From positions 744,001 to 808,000 of the forward strand of contig JAFEKR010000001.1 in the NCBI GenBank assembly GCA_019022495.1: a DNA stretch of 64,000 nucleotides, written 5' to 3'. The DNA comes from Epichloe hybrida. Lineage: Eukaryota > Ascomycota > Sordariomycetes > Hypocreales > Clavicipitaceae. The translations under genes were made by a program, and so were the position numbers. This document shows positions 1 through 11,000 of this stretch, in pieces. Under the pieces are notes generated by a model. That model had not been told where the DNA came from. It ran no database searches and worked only from the letters and a program-made list of their open reading frames with translations. Position 1 is the first letter of the stretch; each line of letters begins with the position of its first letter.

Positions 1-2930
1 ATAGTAAGCCTTAATAAGGATATCTTTAATCTTAATTACTATTAATAACATAAGCTACTTAAATTCCTTACCTCTAAAGGTTATTCTAGCATCTATAATA
101 ATTAAATCCAGGGGGCCTAGATAAATATTAATCTAGTAAAGACAGAGTGCTTCCTACGTAGTCTTTACAGAGATATCTTTAACAAATCTAGCTATATTAA
201 AGGATATAGCTATATTAACAACTTATAGAACAGGGCGGTTACCATTAAGATACATAATATCTATAATAATTTCATAATTATAAGCATATTTATCCTAAAG
301 AGTAAATTTAAACTAATATAGGCTATCTATGTGTAATTAGTACTACTAGTAAACCTTAGTTAGTTTCTTAATAGCTTTAAACTTAATCTTATGCCTTAAT
401 TTACATAGTAAATCATAAAGACATTAAACTAAAGGGTATTTAAAGCGTTAATATAATTAGTAAAGCTTAATCTCTATAAGATAACTCTAAGTAACACTTT
501 CTTCTTTATTAAGAAGCATCTACACGTACCCCTATTTACGTATAATAGGAACCTTAATATTCCCTTACTATAAAACGTTCTCTAATATATAGAAATTAAT
601 CTTTAGGTAGGTTATATTATTAAGGTATAAGAGAAAGGGAGTGTTTATAGGGATTACCTAAAAGAGAATAATTCTAAACAGAGTTAGTACTTTAATTAAT
701 CTAAGTGCCTTAATTAGTTCTCTAGGGCTAAATTTAATCTTTATCTTCCTAGTATTTAACTTATTAAGTATAATAGTTAGTATTACACTTTACAAAGCTA
801 AGAATTAAGGGTGGCTTACTAATGAATATCCTGTAATACTTGTATTAGCTATAATGCCTTTAAAGGTTCTAGATAAATATTATCCTTTAAGTGTAAATGC
901 GCTTAGTGCCTTATCTAGTTCCTAAAGATTAAATAGATCCTTCTTAACTAGAGTATAAGTTATTACTTTACTAGCAAGAATCTTAGTAGTTACATAGCTA
1001 TTATAAGTAGTCCTATGTGTAAAGAAGCTTATAGGCACTTAGCTATTACTATCTTCTTTACTAAAACTAAGTTTTATTAGATATTAGTTAATATTATTAT
1101 CCTTAGCTAATTTAGGATTATTATTACCTTTATACTATATTAGGAATATATTATATAAAGAAGCTATTAAGTCTATATAAGAGTGATTCTTAAATTATTA
1201 GAATGCCTTCTTCTAGTCCTTATCTAAGTGTTTGGTTAACTAATAACCTTCTTTGCTATATATATAATACTTTTTTAAGCATTAAGGCTTGCTCTTTAAT
1301 AAAGATTAACTATACTAGGCTTCCTTACCTCTTTTATTATACTTATAGTTAGTTTAAAAGTATTCCTTAGTGCTAGCTTCTATAGGGAACTACTACTAAT
1401 TAATTAAAGCTTTAGATTTACTAATTAATATCCTTATCTATTCGTAAAAGCATTAGAGGTTAATAGGAGAATTAATAATATAGGCCTTATATTCTAGGAT
1501 TCCTTTGTAGGTATTTAGAATCTAACTATAGAGGTCTAATTCTAACTAGGATCCATAAGGATTTGCCCTTTAGAGATTTAAAAGCTTTATTATAAGGTCT
1601 TTAAAGCACTTAATCTTTAATTTACTAGGGTTCTCTTAGATAATTATAAGCAGTTGTAATTTTCCTTATAATAAATAGTTCTTTTAATGCATATTATCTA
1701 TCTTAAACTTCTACCTAATCTTATAGATAAGAGTTAGGAGATCTTAGGGGTCTCCTTAGCCTAAAAGGTTCTCTAAGAAGTACTATAAAGGTCTTCCTTT
1801 TAGTATAACCTTAAAACTATAGCCTAACTATTCTTATATAATTCCTAGTATCTTATACTTCCTTTAATAGGTTAAGAGCTTAATATTAAGAATATTATAC
1901 TCCCTAGTGCTATACTTAATACTCTTATTACTATAGAATTTATTAAGATTAAGTAGTTGCTTTAATAAGGGTTAGCCTATCTCCTAAGGGGAAATAGGGA
2001 TAATTAAATCTTATAGAAGAGGTGCTATAGTCCTAGATTATAGAGGGGGATTATGGTGCCTTATTATAGGAGGGGAAATAAGGGGGGTCTAGGGTTATAG
2101 TTAAGGGCTTGTAATAGGGGGATTGCCTCTGCTATTACGCCTTTACCTTATACTTAGTATACTTAGGGATTAGTGTAATAAAATCTAGGAATAGAATAGG
2201 AGTGATTATAGTGGTTAAGGGGATTAGGGATAATATAAAGTAATTAGTTACTTTAGTTAATCTCTAAAAGAAGGGATACTAATAGGAAGGAGGTCTTTAT
2301 AGAAGTCCTTCTCCGCTATTTGCCTCTTAAAGGGGGAATACTTCCTAGTAACTTCCTATATTTCTTCTTCTTTCTAATTATAGAATTTATTATAGTTAAT
2401 AATATCTTTAAGCAAGACTATTATCTTATAGTAACTCTATAAGTCTATGTAAATACTACTAAAGAAGAGAAAGTCTTAAAGACTTTTTATAGCTTTAGGA
2501 TCTACTACTTAAAATATTTCTTATTTCTATTCTCTAAAGTTATTACTAAAGATAGTAAATAGGGTTTACAGGTATAGGTTCTTATATTTGTAGGTTGCTT
2601 TCTTAATAAGAATCTAGGCTATAAGTTCTTTAGGGGTAGTGTTTGCTTTAAGATTAAATAATTCCTTATTCTCTAGTACTTATTATGTAATATATTAGTG
2701 TAAATCAGGGGATATATAGTTAAGGAGGTAAGATATAACTTATAGATTAGCTCCTCTTCTAGTATCCTTAGGGGGGAAGGTGCGTTTATAATTAAAGGGA
2801 ATATCTTAGGCTCTAGATCCCTCTAGTTAATCTTAATATTCTACTATGGTGTTAGTAGTAAATAAGGGGGTAAGGGAAATAGAGAATTAATAGAAGTCTA
2901 AAGGATTATAAGTAAAGCTATTATCTTCGC
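1..2930 (-). pseudogene. copia-0 gag-pol remnant (gag, protease, integrase start)
   Basis: Read leftwards this is gag, then aspartic protease, then the start of integrase. The gag end lies near 1190-1310, where a frame reads KYYIYSKEGY and a few residues later LTKH; fungal copia gag proteins usually carry a Cys-rich knuckle followed by GCW..NH there, so the cysteines and Trp appear mutated to Tyr or stop. The protease core lies near 600-680 and the pre-integrase and integrase N-part at 1-560. Many in-frame TAG and TAA codons make translation impossible. Domain limits are approximate because I aligned by eye to copia-2 and copia-1. Confidence 0.7.
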
Positions 2931-2960
2931 CCCTTAGTAGGTTTAATTAAATAATTAAGG

Positions 2961-3095
2961 ACAGGTTAGGTTAGTTACTAACTAGGCCTTAATTATTTAA
3001 TAAACACACTTCTAAGGGTTTATTTATATAATAGACACGCTAATTAAATAAATAAAGATAGGTTAGGTTAGTTACTAACTAGGCCTTAATTAAGT
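2961..3095. repeat. 40-bp direct repeat in the copia-0 leader
   Basis: The block GGTTAGGTTAGTTACTAACT followed by AGGCCTTAATTA occurs near 2964-3000 and again near 3060-3095, about 96 bp apart, in the untranslated leader between gag and the 5' LTR. It contains a GTTAGTTACTAAC palindrome. I did not see it in copia-1 or copia-2. Function unknown; it may be a private leader duplication or a packaging signal. Confidence 0.6.
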
Positions 3096-3288
3096 TAATA
3101 AGCTTAGATTTAGTATAAAGCTAGTTATAGTTACTTAAGGTAAAAGGAGAGCTAGAATATACTTCTTCCTTAGTATATTTAGTATCTTAGAGTAGCACTT
3201 CCTCTTTTATAAGGCGAGTCCTTAATACTAATACCTCTTCTATAAACCTTACTAATCTATGGTATCTATAGAGATAACTACTAATTAG

Positions 3289-3584
3289 TGTTAGTATTTA
3301 CAAGATACTATTAACCTACGCATAAGGTTTTTAGGGTAGACTAAAGTGTATGTAATTATTATATATTCTAGTTTATTAAAGTAAGTAAAAGAGGGATTAA
3401 ATAGAAGTAAAGAGGGTGTGCTATTTATTATAGGAAAAGGGGCCTTAATTAGGGTTATTAGCAAAGAGGCCACATATGCTAACTCCAATTGCGGCGCGGT
3501 CGGGCTGGACATGTGGGTCCGCAATGCAACGCGCCCACCTAATCAGAGGCGCGCACCCTTGTTAATATCATGCTTGTTCTAACA
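3289..3584 (-). repeat. copia-0 LTR (5' LTR on the minus strand)
   Basis: The block starts TGTTAGTATT and ends TTGTTCTAACA, giving TG..CA ends, and is 296 bp long. The presumed PBS side is CTAATTAG at 3281-3288. The end near 3490-3560 is much GC-richer than its surroundings and keeps CpG and CpA sites, so RIP was weak there. The 77-codon open frame at 3291-3524 lies wholly inside this LTR and is not a gene. The partner LTR is outside the window, so the assignment rests on the ends and on the matching layout in copia-1 and copia-2. Confidence 0.75.
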
Positions 3585-4197
3585 CTACCTTACTAAGAAT
3601 TATATATAGTTTTCCTTATTCTTTACTTAGAAGTAATGCTACTAGGGATAAGTAATTAAAGTATTATACTTAATATAATAAGTATAGTAATACCTATAAG
3701 ATAGTAAGTTACTTAGTATTCTATTACTATATACTTCTAACTTACTAACTTTTCTATACTAGGCTATAGTAGTATACTACTTCTTCTATATTATAGAGAA
3801 GGTAATTTAGGCTAATAAGAATAAGGTAAAAGTATAGGTTTATTAATAGTAAGGTTATTTCCTATATAAGGGCTATAATAAAGGGTTTTCTAGTTACTTT
3901 ACCTATACTTTAAGCACTATTTCCTTTATTTTTCTATAATATAATATAGGCCTCTAGGTAAAATTTTTAGGTAACTAATAATATTAAGCCTTTACTATAG
4001 TAATATTATTCCTTAATACTTATAATTTACTTATAACTTACTATGCTTTCTCCTTATTTTACTTTAATAGAAGGCCTAAATTATATATTAAGTACCTTCT
4101 ATATCTTTTACTACTACTTATTAATTATATTCGCTTAGCTAACCCTTCTATTTCACTAGGTATTTGTTACCTTTATAAGTCTTCCTATAATCCTTAA

Positions 4198-4319
4198 TGT
4201 CAGAACCCTGAAGGTGTGCAAGGTAAGCCACTAGACCAAAAGATCCACCAATGCTAGCTCTCGCTTGCATTACACCTTACAACTAGTTATTAGGCTTATG
4301 CACCCGCGCGCACCTGACA
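4198..4319. repeat. TRIM left direct terminal repeat (LTR)
   Basis: 122 bp, starting TGTCAGAACC and ending GCGCACCTGACA. It differs from the right copy at a handful of positions, all compatible with C/T or G/A changes (for example TTATGCACC here against TTACGCACC on the right). Confidence 0.85.
4228..4238 (-). promoter_or_regulatory. tRNA A-box-like motif in the TRIM LTR
   Basis: On the minus strand this reads TGGTCTAGTGG, which fits the RNA polymerase III A-box consensus TRGYNNANNGG and resembles the D-arm of Glu/Asp/Val-type tRNAs. About 30 bases further on, the LTR ends in GGGTTCTGA, a partial match to the B box GGTTCGANTCC. The second LTR carries the same motif near 4739-4749. Whether Pol III uses it cannot be told from sequence. 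Confidence 0.4.
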
Positions 4320-4583
4320 ATTATCCCCCCTTTTCCTAAGGCACGCCCTAAGCCACAGCCCCGCAGCTAACTAGCTAGCTAGGACAAGCCCTCACAGGCT
4401 CGCTTATGTGTCCCTCGGATTTAGATAGGCCTGGCTTCCGTGGCCTCTAGGATAATTAACTAATTATGAACCTCTAAGGCCTAGTACGCACGCCACCTAG
4501 GCCCTCTTTACAGGTAACCTAAATGTACGTGATGCAACCACTATACCTGCCCTGTGAGCCTGACGCAAGCACCCTAGTCTAGC

Positions 4584-4670
4584 AATCAAACCTAGGACCT
4601 AGCGATTAATCCAACCATAGGAATTGAACCTAGGACCTAGCACAAGCCCTACAACGGGATTCGAACCTAG
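4584..4670 (-). repeat. three tRNA T-arm-like (B-box) repeats inside the TRIM
   Basis: On the minus strand three similar blocks follow each other: CTAGGTTCGAATCCCG (about 4655-4670), CTAGGTTCAATTCCTA (about 4618-4633) and CTAGGTTTGATTGCTAG (about 4580-4596). The first two match the B-box/T-loop consensus GGTTCRANTCC exactly. Two of the three are preceded by GCTAGGTC, as in a variable-loop-to-T-stem junction. No complete tRNA cloverleaf can be drawn, so these are tRNA-derived or tRNA-like fragments, not tRNA genes. Confidence 0.55.
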
Positions 4671-4709
4671 AACTAGCGTAGCTAAAAGACCTGTGAGAGC
4701 TAGCATAAA

Positions 4710-4831
4710 TATCAGAACCCTGAAGGTGTGCAAGGTAAGCCACTAGACCAAAAGATTCACTAATGCTAGCTCTCGCTTGCATTACACCTTACAACTAGTT
4801 ATTAGGCTTACGCACCCGCGCGTACCTAACA
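4710..4831. repeat. TRIM right direct terminal repeat (LTR)
   Basis: 122-bp copy of 4198-4319, starting TATCAGAACC (TG mutated to TA) and ending GTACCTAACA. It is followed directly by the TSD CTTAA at 4832-4836. Confidence 0.85.
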
Positions 4832-4836
4832 CTTAA

Positions 4837-6211
4837 CTTCTTTAACTTTAAATTTATTAACTTTATCTTTAAGGTCTAGTATTAGTATTTCTTTATTTAT
4901 AGCGTCTTCCTAGTAATTTTATAGCTTTAATAAACTAATATAGAATATATTATATAGTTAACTATACTTATTAGGTAGCGCTAGTTAGTATGCTTATTTA
5001 CCTATAGTATTAAGTATTTAAAATAGCCTAATAAATCTAGGGGTTAGCTTTTATTTCATATCCTTAAGTCTAATATTCTTTACTAATAGTAGTACTAAGT
5101 CTTCTCTTTTTAAGGTTAATAGCTAGTATTATTAGTTATAGTACTTTACCTATGCTTTAGTAGCTTTTACCTAGTTATATACTAGTTTCTCCCTAACCTT
5201 ATATAGTTTCTAGATATATATATAAGCTTCTAGGACCTCCCTTTCCTTACTCTTACCCTTAAAAGCTAAATAAAACTTAGGTAAATAGCTTATAAAAGCA
5301 TAATTAAGGGAGTAACCTATTATCTTATTAATAGTATTATTATATATAAATTAAGCTATTAGAAGTAGCTTTAGCTATAGCTATTAGTTTTCTTTAATAA
5401 AGTATTATAGGTAATATTTAAGTACTTAGTTTATTCTCTTTATTTACCTATTAGTTTAGAGGTAAAACGCTATTAAAAACCTACGCTTTATATAAAATAA
5501 GTAATATATATTTAACTAGAATTAGCTTATAAATACTAATTCTCTATTAGATATAATACCCTCTAGCGCCCTAAATTAAAGCCTATTAAGATCTTTACCT
5601 ATAGTTACCTTAGTATTAGTAATAATTTAAGGCTTCTATATAGGTAATACTATCTAGCTACTATACGCTAGTATACTCTATAGCTAGATATATAGTCTAA
5701 AATAGCTTTACTTATTACTAGCTACTAATAGTAATATTTTAGTAGCTTAAGAGTATATTTAGTCCTAAAGTAACTTACTAGTAAATTATTATAATATAGC
5801 TATAGAAGCTTCTATTATAAGATAAGCTCTTATAAAATAACTACCTAGTCTTTATATATTAGGAGGCCTCTTATACTATATAACTATAAACTAGCTTTTT
5901 CTTTCCCTTTTACTTAGGAGTTAACCTTATCTCTATACTTTTATAAATCTAAATCTTAGTCCTATACCTTTTATAGTAGTTATACTAATAGTTTATTTAC
6001 TATAGATTAGTAAGGATTTAGTAATATAATAGCCCCCTAAATTACTTATACTATACTAATATCTTAGATATATATTACCTTCTTCTTAAAATTACCCTTA
6101 TTTAGCTAACCTATTACTAGATTTATAGTAGCTAACTAGCCTTTTACCTAGGCTACTCTTACCTTAGTAAGTTCTAAGACTAGTATTATACTATAACTTC
6201 TTTAATATATT
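4837..6211 (-). pseudogene. gypsy-1 integrase C-terminal remnant
   Basis: On the minus strand the stretch 5460-5150 reads as the second half of a Ty3/gypsy integrase. It shows LQTNRQIKRIN where families have HPQTDGQTERVN, then a YNNTINKIIGYS stretch (usually the YN...TG.SP motif), then FYLAFKGKSKEREV. Towards 6211 the frame moves upstream into the integrase core. TAA and TAG codons replace Gln and Trp throughout. The same region in gypsy-2 is at 15540-16084 plus 26683-27640. The fragment breaks off at element D, in the sequence that continues past 27636 in gypsy-2. Confidence 0.7.
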
Positions 6212-6385
6212 CAGAGCTTTACATGTAGTGTAGTAAATGTAGTATTTTGACTTTCCTTGTAGTATGTAGTGTAGTGAATTGTAGTGTAGTGTAGTGAATT
6301 GTAGTGTAGTGTAGTGAATTGTAGTGTAGTGTAGTATGTAGTGTAGTGTAGTAAATACTACACTACACTACAAATACTACATGTA
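6212..6385. repeat. element D left terminal repeat of TGTAG pentamers
   Basis: CAGAGCTTTACA is followed by runs of TGTAG/AGTGT pentamers, interrupted by a TGACTTTCC spacer near 6249, then by the inverted form (CTACACTACA) at 6357-6382. The end is therefore itself a foldback of about 170 bp. Confidence 0.75.
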
Positions 6386-7059
6386 ATATAAGGCTAAAAA
6401 TAAAAGTGGGGCATATTAATATCTTATAATATTCTTCAGATTTTTCTTTATTAACTTAATATTAGCTTTCTTTTTTATTAGAATTTAGTTATTTAGTTAT
6501 AAATCTTTAAAGTTTATACTTATTTAAACTATTAAGCTTATAATAGGAATAGGGTAGCTAAGTATGGTATTTTTAGTATTACTATATAACTCTATTCATT
6601 TCCTAAATTCTAAAGGTTATTTTATCTTTCTAGATTTTTAATTAGATTTAATATTCATTTTAATATACTTTTTTTACTTTAAATCTAAGATTTACCCTAA
6701 AGAAATTATTTACTATTATATATAAATAGGATAATAAATCTAATAATAATATATTTATAAAGATAAGCTATTTATAATAAATAAATTTTTTTACTTTATA
6801 TTATAGAAGGGTTTTTAGCTATATATTTTCTTTTATTATAATTATAAATAATTATATTAAGTTTTTAGGTTTTTTAAGTTAAAAGAAATGTAAAAACCCT
6901 TAAAAAAGCTTTAAAAAAGTAGCTGGAATATTATTCTTATAATATTAAAAAGAAATATAATATATTTTCCTTTATTACTAAAATTAGAAAAAAAAGCTTT
7001 AAAAGTAAGCTTAAGAATATATACTATTTTTAGCTTACTTACTTAGCTATATATTATAC

Positions 7060-7445
7060 TAAAAAGTAGGTTTCAAAGTAAACCTTATTAACTATACCTT
7101 TTATTTACTAATAGTTTCTATGCTTTTTCTATAAATTCGTCTAAAGAAAAAGATATATTAATAAAAGTGGGTCTAAAGTAAGTTTCTATGCTTTTTCTAT
7201 AAATTCGTCTAAAGAAAAAGATATATTAATAAAAGTGGGTCTAAAGTAAGTCCTTATAATTATACCTTTACTTACTAATAACCTTTATGCTTTTTCTATA
7301 ATCTAGTCTTAGAAAAAGGAGGTAGTAATAAAAGTGGGTCCTTATAATTATACCTCTACTTTCTAATAACTTTTATGCTTTTTTCTATAATCTAGTCTTA
7401 GAAAAAGAAGGAATTAATAAAAGTGGGTCTAAAGTGGGTCCTTAT
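7060..7445. repeat. element D tandem units with the GTGGGTC motif
   Basis: Five units of about 68-100 bp each start with AAAAGTGGGTC or a RIP-changed form (AAAAGTAGGTT). The spacer carries TATGCTTTTTCTATAA and then AGTCTTAGAAAAAG. The last unit has the full double motif GTGGGTCTAAAGTGGGTC at about 7424-7441. The spacer is unrelated to that in A and C1 elements, but the motif is the same. Confidence 0.75.
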
Positions 7446-7500
7446 AGTTGCCTTTTACTTAGAGTTTATACTTTTTTTTAATTAGTTATAGAATTATTTT

Positions 7501-7734
7501 TGTTGGTTACACCAAGGGATTAGTATGCACTAGCGCAACGTAGGGTTAGGTTTAATGATATAAAATAAGGTCTAAGGATTAAAGCTATCTATAGCGTTAT
7601 ATGGCCACAAGAAAAAGGGGGATGCGAGTTACATATATGCCTCGCGTACAGGTATAGCTAATTATAGTGTGGCGCTGCCGCACATGCTCCACTTTCCTAG
7701 TAGTTAACCTAATGTTAACCTAGTTATTGTAATA
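7501..7734 (-). repeat. copia-1 3' LTR (left)
   Basis: 234 bp, starting TGTTGGTTACACC and ending TTATTGTAATA. It is more RIP-mutated than the right LTR: the right copy keeps GTTGTCGCAACA where this one has GTTATTGTAATA. Confidence 0.92.
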
Positions 7735-8089
7735 CTAGTAACTTCTCTTTTTAGGAAGAAAGTAGGGTAGGATAGATCTAGTACTAAAAGAGGGAATTAG
7801 TAGGTATATAAATGAAATAAGCCTATGTAAGGATAAGTGGGTCTAATGTTAAATTCGGACTCCCTATTGGTTGACAATGCAATGCAAATAAAATCGCTTA
7901 ATCCGCGGATTAGAAAGCGGGCTCGATTAGGAGCTTCCAAAAGCTTGAAAAATGTAATAAAAATTAGGATTATTTAAAATAAACATAAGTAGATACGGGG
8001 AAATAAAATAAGGGCTTCTTATTAGCTTGGGTATAGTTAGATTAGGTTCTCGTTAATCTCATCCAGTCTCTAGTCTCTTTACCTAGCCT

Positions 8090-11000
8090 TTAACTTAAAT
8101 TATGGCTTCATTTAAGTTAATAAAGGTCTTAAGGCTCTTATTCAGAGATGCCTTCGTTATCGCGTTAGCAAGGTTGTTATTGCTATTAATCTATCATACT
8201 TCATAGATCTCTTGTTACTTATATAATTACTAAAGTGCTATAATGTTAATTATAAGGTATTTCTCCTTTATAAAGCCTAGCTTTATAAGACACTTATACA
8301 ATAAAAAAGAGTCTATATAAATAATTATAGGGATGCGGTTAATTTTTAATTAGTCCGTAATTATATTAAGGGTTATGGTAATTGCATAGGCTATATTAGC
8401 ACCTTATACTATTAAGTATAGTTCGGAAGCAAGGGCACTACAGGTCACACGCTTGCTCTTCATTAAGCTATACATAATAATATTACCTTTTAAGGTAAAT
8501 ATATTATCTTTCGCCTCTTCGTTACTAATTATAATCACGTATCCTATCTAGGAACTTAGATCTTTATTATTAGCAAGGGATCTATCTGTAAACACGAATA
8601 ATTTCGCATTCTTGAGGTCTAGAGGGATGTAATGTAAGCCTTGGTCTTAATGTTAGATTTGCTAGTTAAGTCGCTTATTTAATCGAGTTATATTATTAGG
8701 AGTCAGATCTTAATGTTATACTACGATTAACAGGTCGTAAAGGGCTTTAGGTTAATAGATAGTTATAATATAACTTCCTTATGCTCATTATTTAACGTAA
8801 TCTTGTTTTATAGTTAGCGATTACAGGTTAATCTACCTAATCTTCTTACTCTAGCCTTTTTAGCGAAGTTCTATTAAGTTATTAGCGTTCTAGGTAAGGA
8901 TACAACCATTAAAGATAAGGGGATTCTTAGCTAATAGCTTCTGCTTTAGCTTTACTAAGAAATTTACCTTCTGTAGTTCCTTCTCTTTAAGGTTATAGAA
9001 ATCCTAGTTACTAAGGCCTAGCGTATTATTAGTCTATATACTAACTACTCTAAAGAGGTTATTATTATTCTTTTCCGTAATTAGTAAGCATAGGTCATAG
9101 GATAAAGTTATTATCTTAAGCATCTCTTTGTAGTAACAGAAGTAAGTTATGAACTAGTAGGTTCTAGCTTCTGCGATTCTATATAAAGGCTTAATAACTT
9201 CTATAATAGTTCCTTTAGGGAATAGATATGCTATCTGCTTAGGTAACATAGCAATAATTAATCTTACGAGCTACGTTTTCGATTGCACGTAAGCTTATGT
9301 GATATCTTGAATCCATAGGATAATTCCTCTAGATCTAAGTAATAGTGCAATCGCGATAATTAATCATTAGCTTAATCTTTAGATTATTAGGGATTAGGTT
9401 AGGATGAATTCCTTCCCTTTATTATTTATCCCTTAAATCATAAGCTATGACTTTTCGTATAGCGTAGCTATTCCTTTACCTTTAATTTATCTTACTATAT
9501 AAGATTTAAAGAGTCTCTTATTACTATGTTTAGTAGGATTGAATAGCGTGAATCTAAACATATTACAGGCTTGTAAAGCATTAATCTTAATCTAATCTAA
9601 TAGCTTAAAGGGCTTGCCTAGGGTTATAATCTTTCCTTCTTAATATAACTAAAGGGCTAGATCCTAATTAGCTTCTTCCTTTACTATAATAAATACTACA
9701 CTTAACTTACTATTAGCTATAAGTTCCTTTATTAATGCTTTCTCTTAGTCTTTATTTACTAAGTACGTGGTTACTATATATTTAGTTCCTATAAGGTTAA
9801 ATTAAACCATAAGCTTCTTTTATAGTCTTCTACGCTTTCTCTTAGGCTATAGTAGTTTCTTATTTATTTCTAAAGCTTTAGGGATAATCTCTTTAATTAT
9901 TAGGGTCTTGTTTATATTTATAGCTTAGTCTTTACCTCTAGGTATTAACTTATAAAGTTCTTTAGCATAGTATAGGTTATAATAGTATAGTTTAATAACT
10001 ATTAATTAGAATCTTATTAGTTTACAGGGTATTTAAAGGGTATAGGTTTCTCTATTAGTAGTAAGAAGCTTATAGGGGCTATGCTATCTATCTTTCTCTC
10101 TCTATACGCGTATATCTAACTATAACGGAAGTTAGTGCGTTAGTAGCGTATCTAGGCCATTTCGGGTTCTTAGAGTATTATAAACTTGTTGCTTTACTAG
10201 GAGTTATTAGACCTTATTAGTAGCTTTGCGAATTGCTTTAGCTTGTTAAATAACAGATATACTTAGCAGTGACTTGTTAGTTATCCGTGGATATGCACTA
10301 AAGATAAGAATCATAGGAATAAGACTATTAGGGCCTGCTAAGTTATTCATAGCTTTTATAGCTATCTAAAGTTGTTGCTTAGGCGTGAGATCTTAACCTA
10401 TAGAGTCTATAATGATTGTATAGGCTCGCTATAATAGTCCGTAATAGTATTTAACTTTACTAATACTATTATAGGCCTTAACTAGAACTTTATTAATCTT
10501 AATTAATAGTAATTATACATAATATTTAAATTCTGCTAATGTAAAGTTCTTTCTAGCATTATGGATAATCTATTCTAGAGGACTAAGGTAGGTGTTAATC
10601 TAGTATTTACGTAAGGCATTCCAAATATTACGTACCTTCTGCTTATTTAGATTAAGGAATTAGGCTACTTAAAACAAGGTTATAGAATTAATAACATAAA
10701 GAATAGGTCATCTATTAATTTAAATGATATTAACTATAATCTTGTAGTTAAACTTATAGTTATCTTTAATTATAAACTTGAATCTACCTAGGGCCTTTCC
10801 GTTTATTTAGTAATAGTAGCAAATTTTAGTTAATTATTTAATTGCCTTTACTTTAATATTATATCTAGCTTAGTTTAGTATCTTCGTAAGCTGTTTAACT
10901 AATAGGTGACTAAATTATTAATGTAGTTAATAGAGTTCTATTTCTAATAGGTAGAAAGCTACTGTTTCTCTAGCTTCTAGAGTTTACTAAAGATATCCCT

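Larger units (their letters stand above)
1..3584 (-). mobile_element. copia-0: Ty1/copia retrotransposon, right (5') part, RIP-mutated
   Basis: The element reads on the minus strand and enters from beyond the left edge of the window, so RT, RNase H and the other LTR are not seen. Its 5' LTR is the right end (3289-3584), followed by CTACC as the presumed TSD. The interior aligns block by block with copia-2: the integrase stretch at 100-330 matches 22680-22920, and the protease stretch at about 600-680 matches 23180-23290. Just inside the LTR is CTAATTAG, the same motif found next to the LTRs of copia-1 and copia-2. Every frame is broken by stops of the TGG-to-TAG and CAA-to-TAA kind, so the copy is dead. 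It sits in gypsy-1, which starts again at 3585. Confidence 0.85.
4198..4831. mobile_element. TRIM-like miniature LTR element, 634 bp
   Basis: Two direct repeats of 122 bp (4198-4319 and 4710-4831), each with TG..CA ends (TGTCAG...CCTGACA; TATCAG...CCTAACA in the right copy), enclose 390 bp without coding capacity. The 5-bp TSD CTTAA lies at 4193-4197 and 4832-4836. The empty site is present in gypsy-2 near 15500-15520, where CCCTAACTTCTTTAAC runs through without interruption. This is the layout of a terminal-repeat retrotransposon in miniature. It is far less TA-rich than its host, and its LTR is shorter than the duplication length usually quoted for RIP. tRNA-like motifs lie inside (separate entries), so a tRNA-derived element bounded by direct repeats is an alternative reading. 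Confidence 0.8.
3585..6211 (-). mobile_element. gypsy-1: Ty3/gypsy fragment, split by the TRIM
   Basis: Two pieces, 3585-4197 and 4837-6211, form one minus-strand gypsy fragment carrying the integrase C-terminal part and the region 3' of it. The same sequence occurs without interruption in gypsy-2 (15420-16084, continuing at 26683). The fragment is cut on the left by copia-0 and on the right by TIR element D at 6212. No LTR of this copy is present. The stretch 3590-4190 shows no recognisable domain; from homology it is the 3' part of the element downstream of integrase. Confidence 0.75.

Noticed and set aside
3291..3524. 77-codon minus-strand open frame
   Set aside because: It lies wholly within the copia-0 LTR and resembles no protein.
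4560..4700. Complete tRNA genes in the TRIM interior
   Set aside because: Only T-arm-like parts are present; no acceptor, D and anticodon arms can be paired into a cloverleaf.
6640..7050. A transposase remnant inside the TIR elements (also C1 19565-20255 and the A1 interior 40220-41230)
   Set aside because: All six frames break within a few codons, and stops do not fall at positions that would restore a known DDE or hAT domain when read as Trp or Gln.
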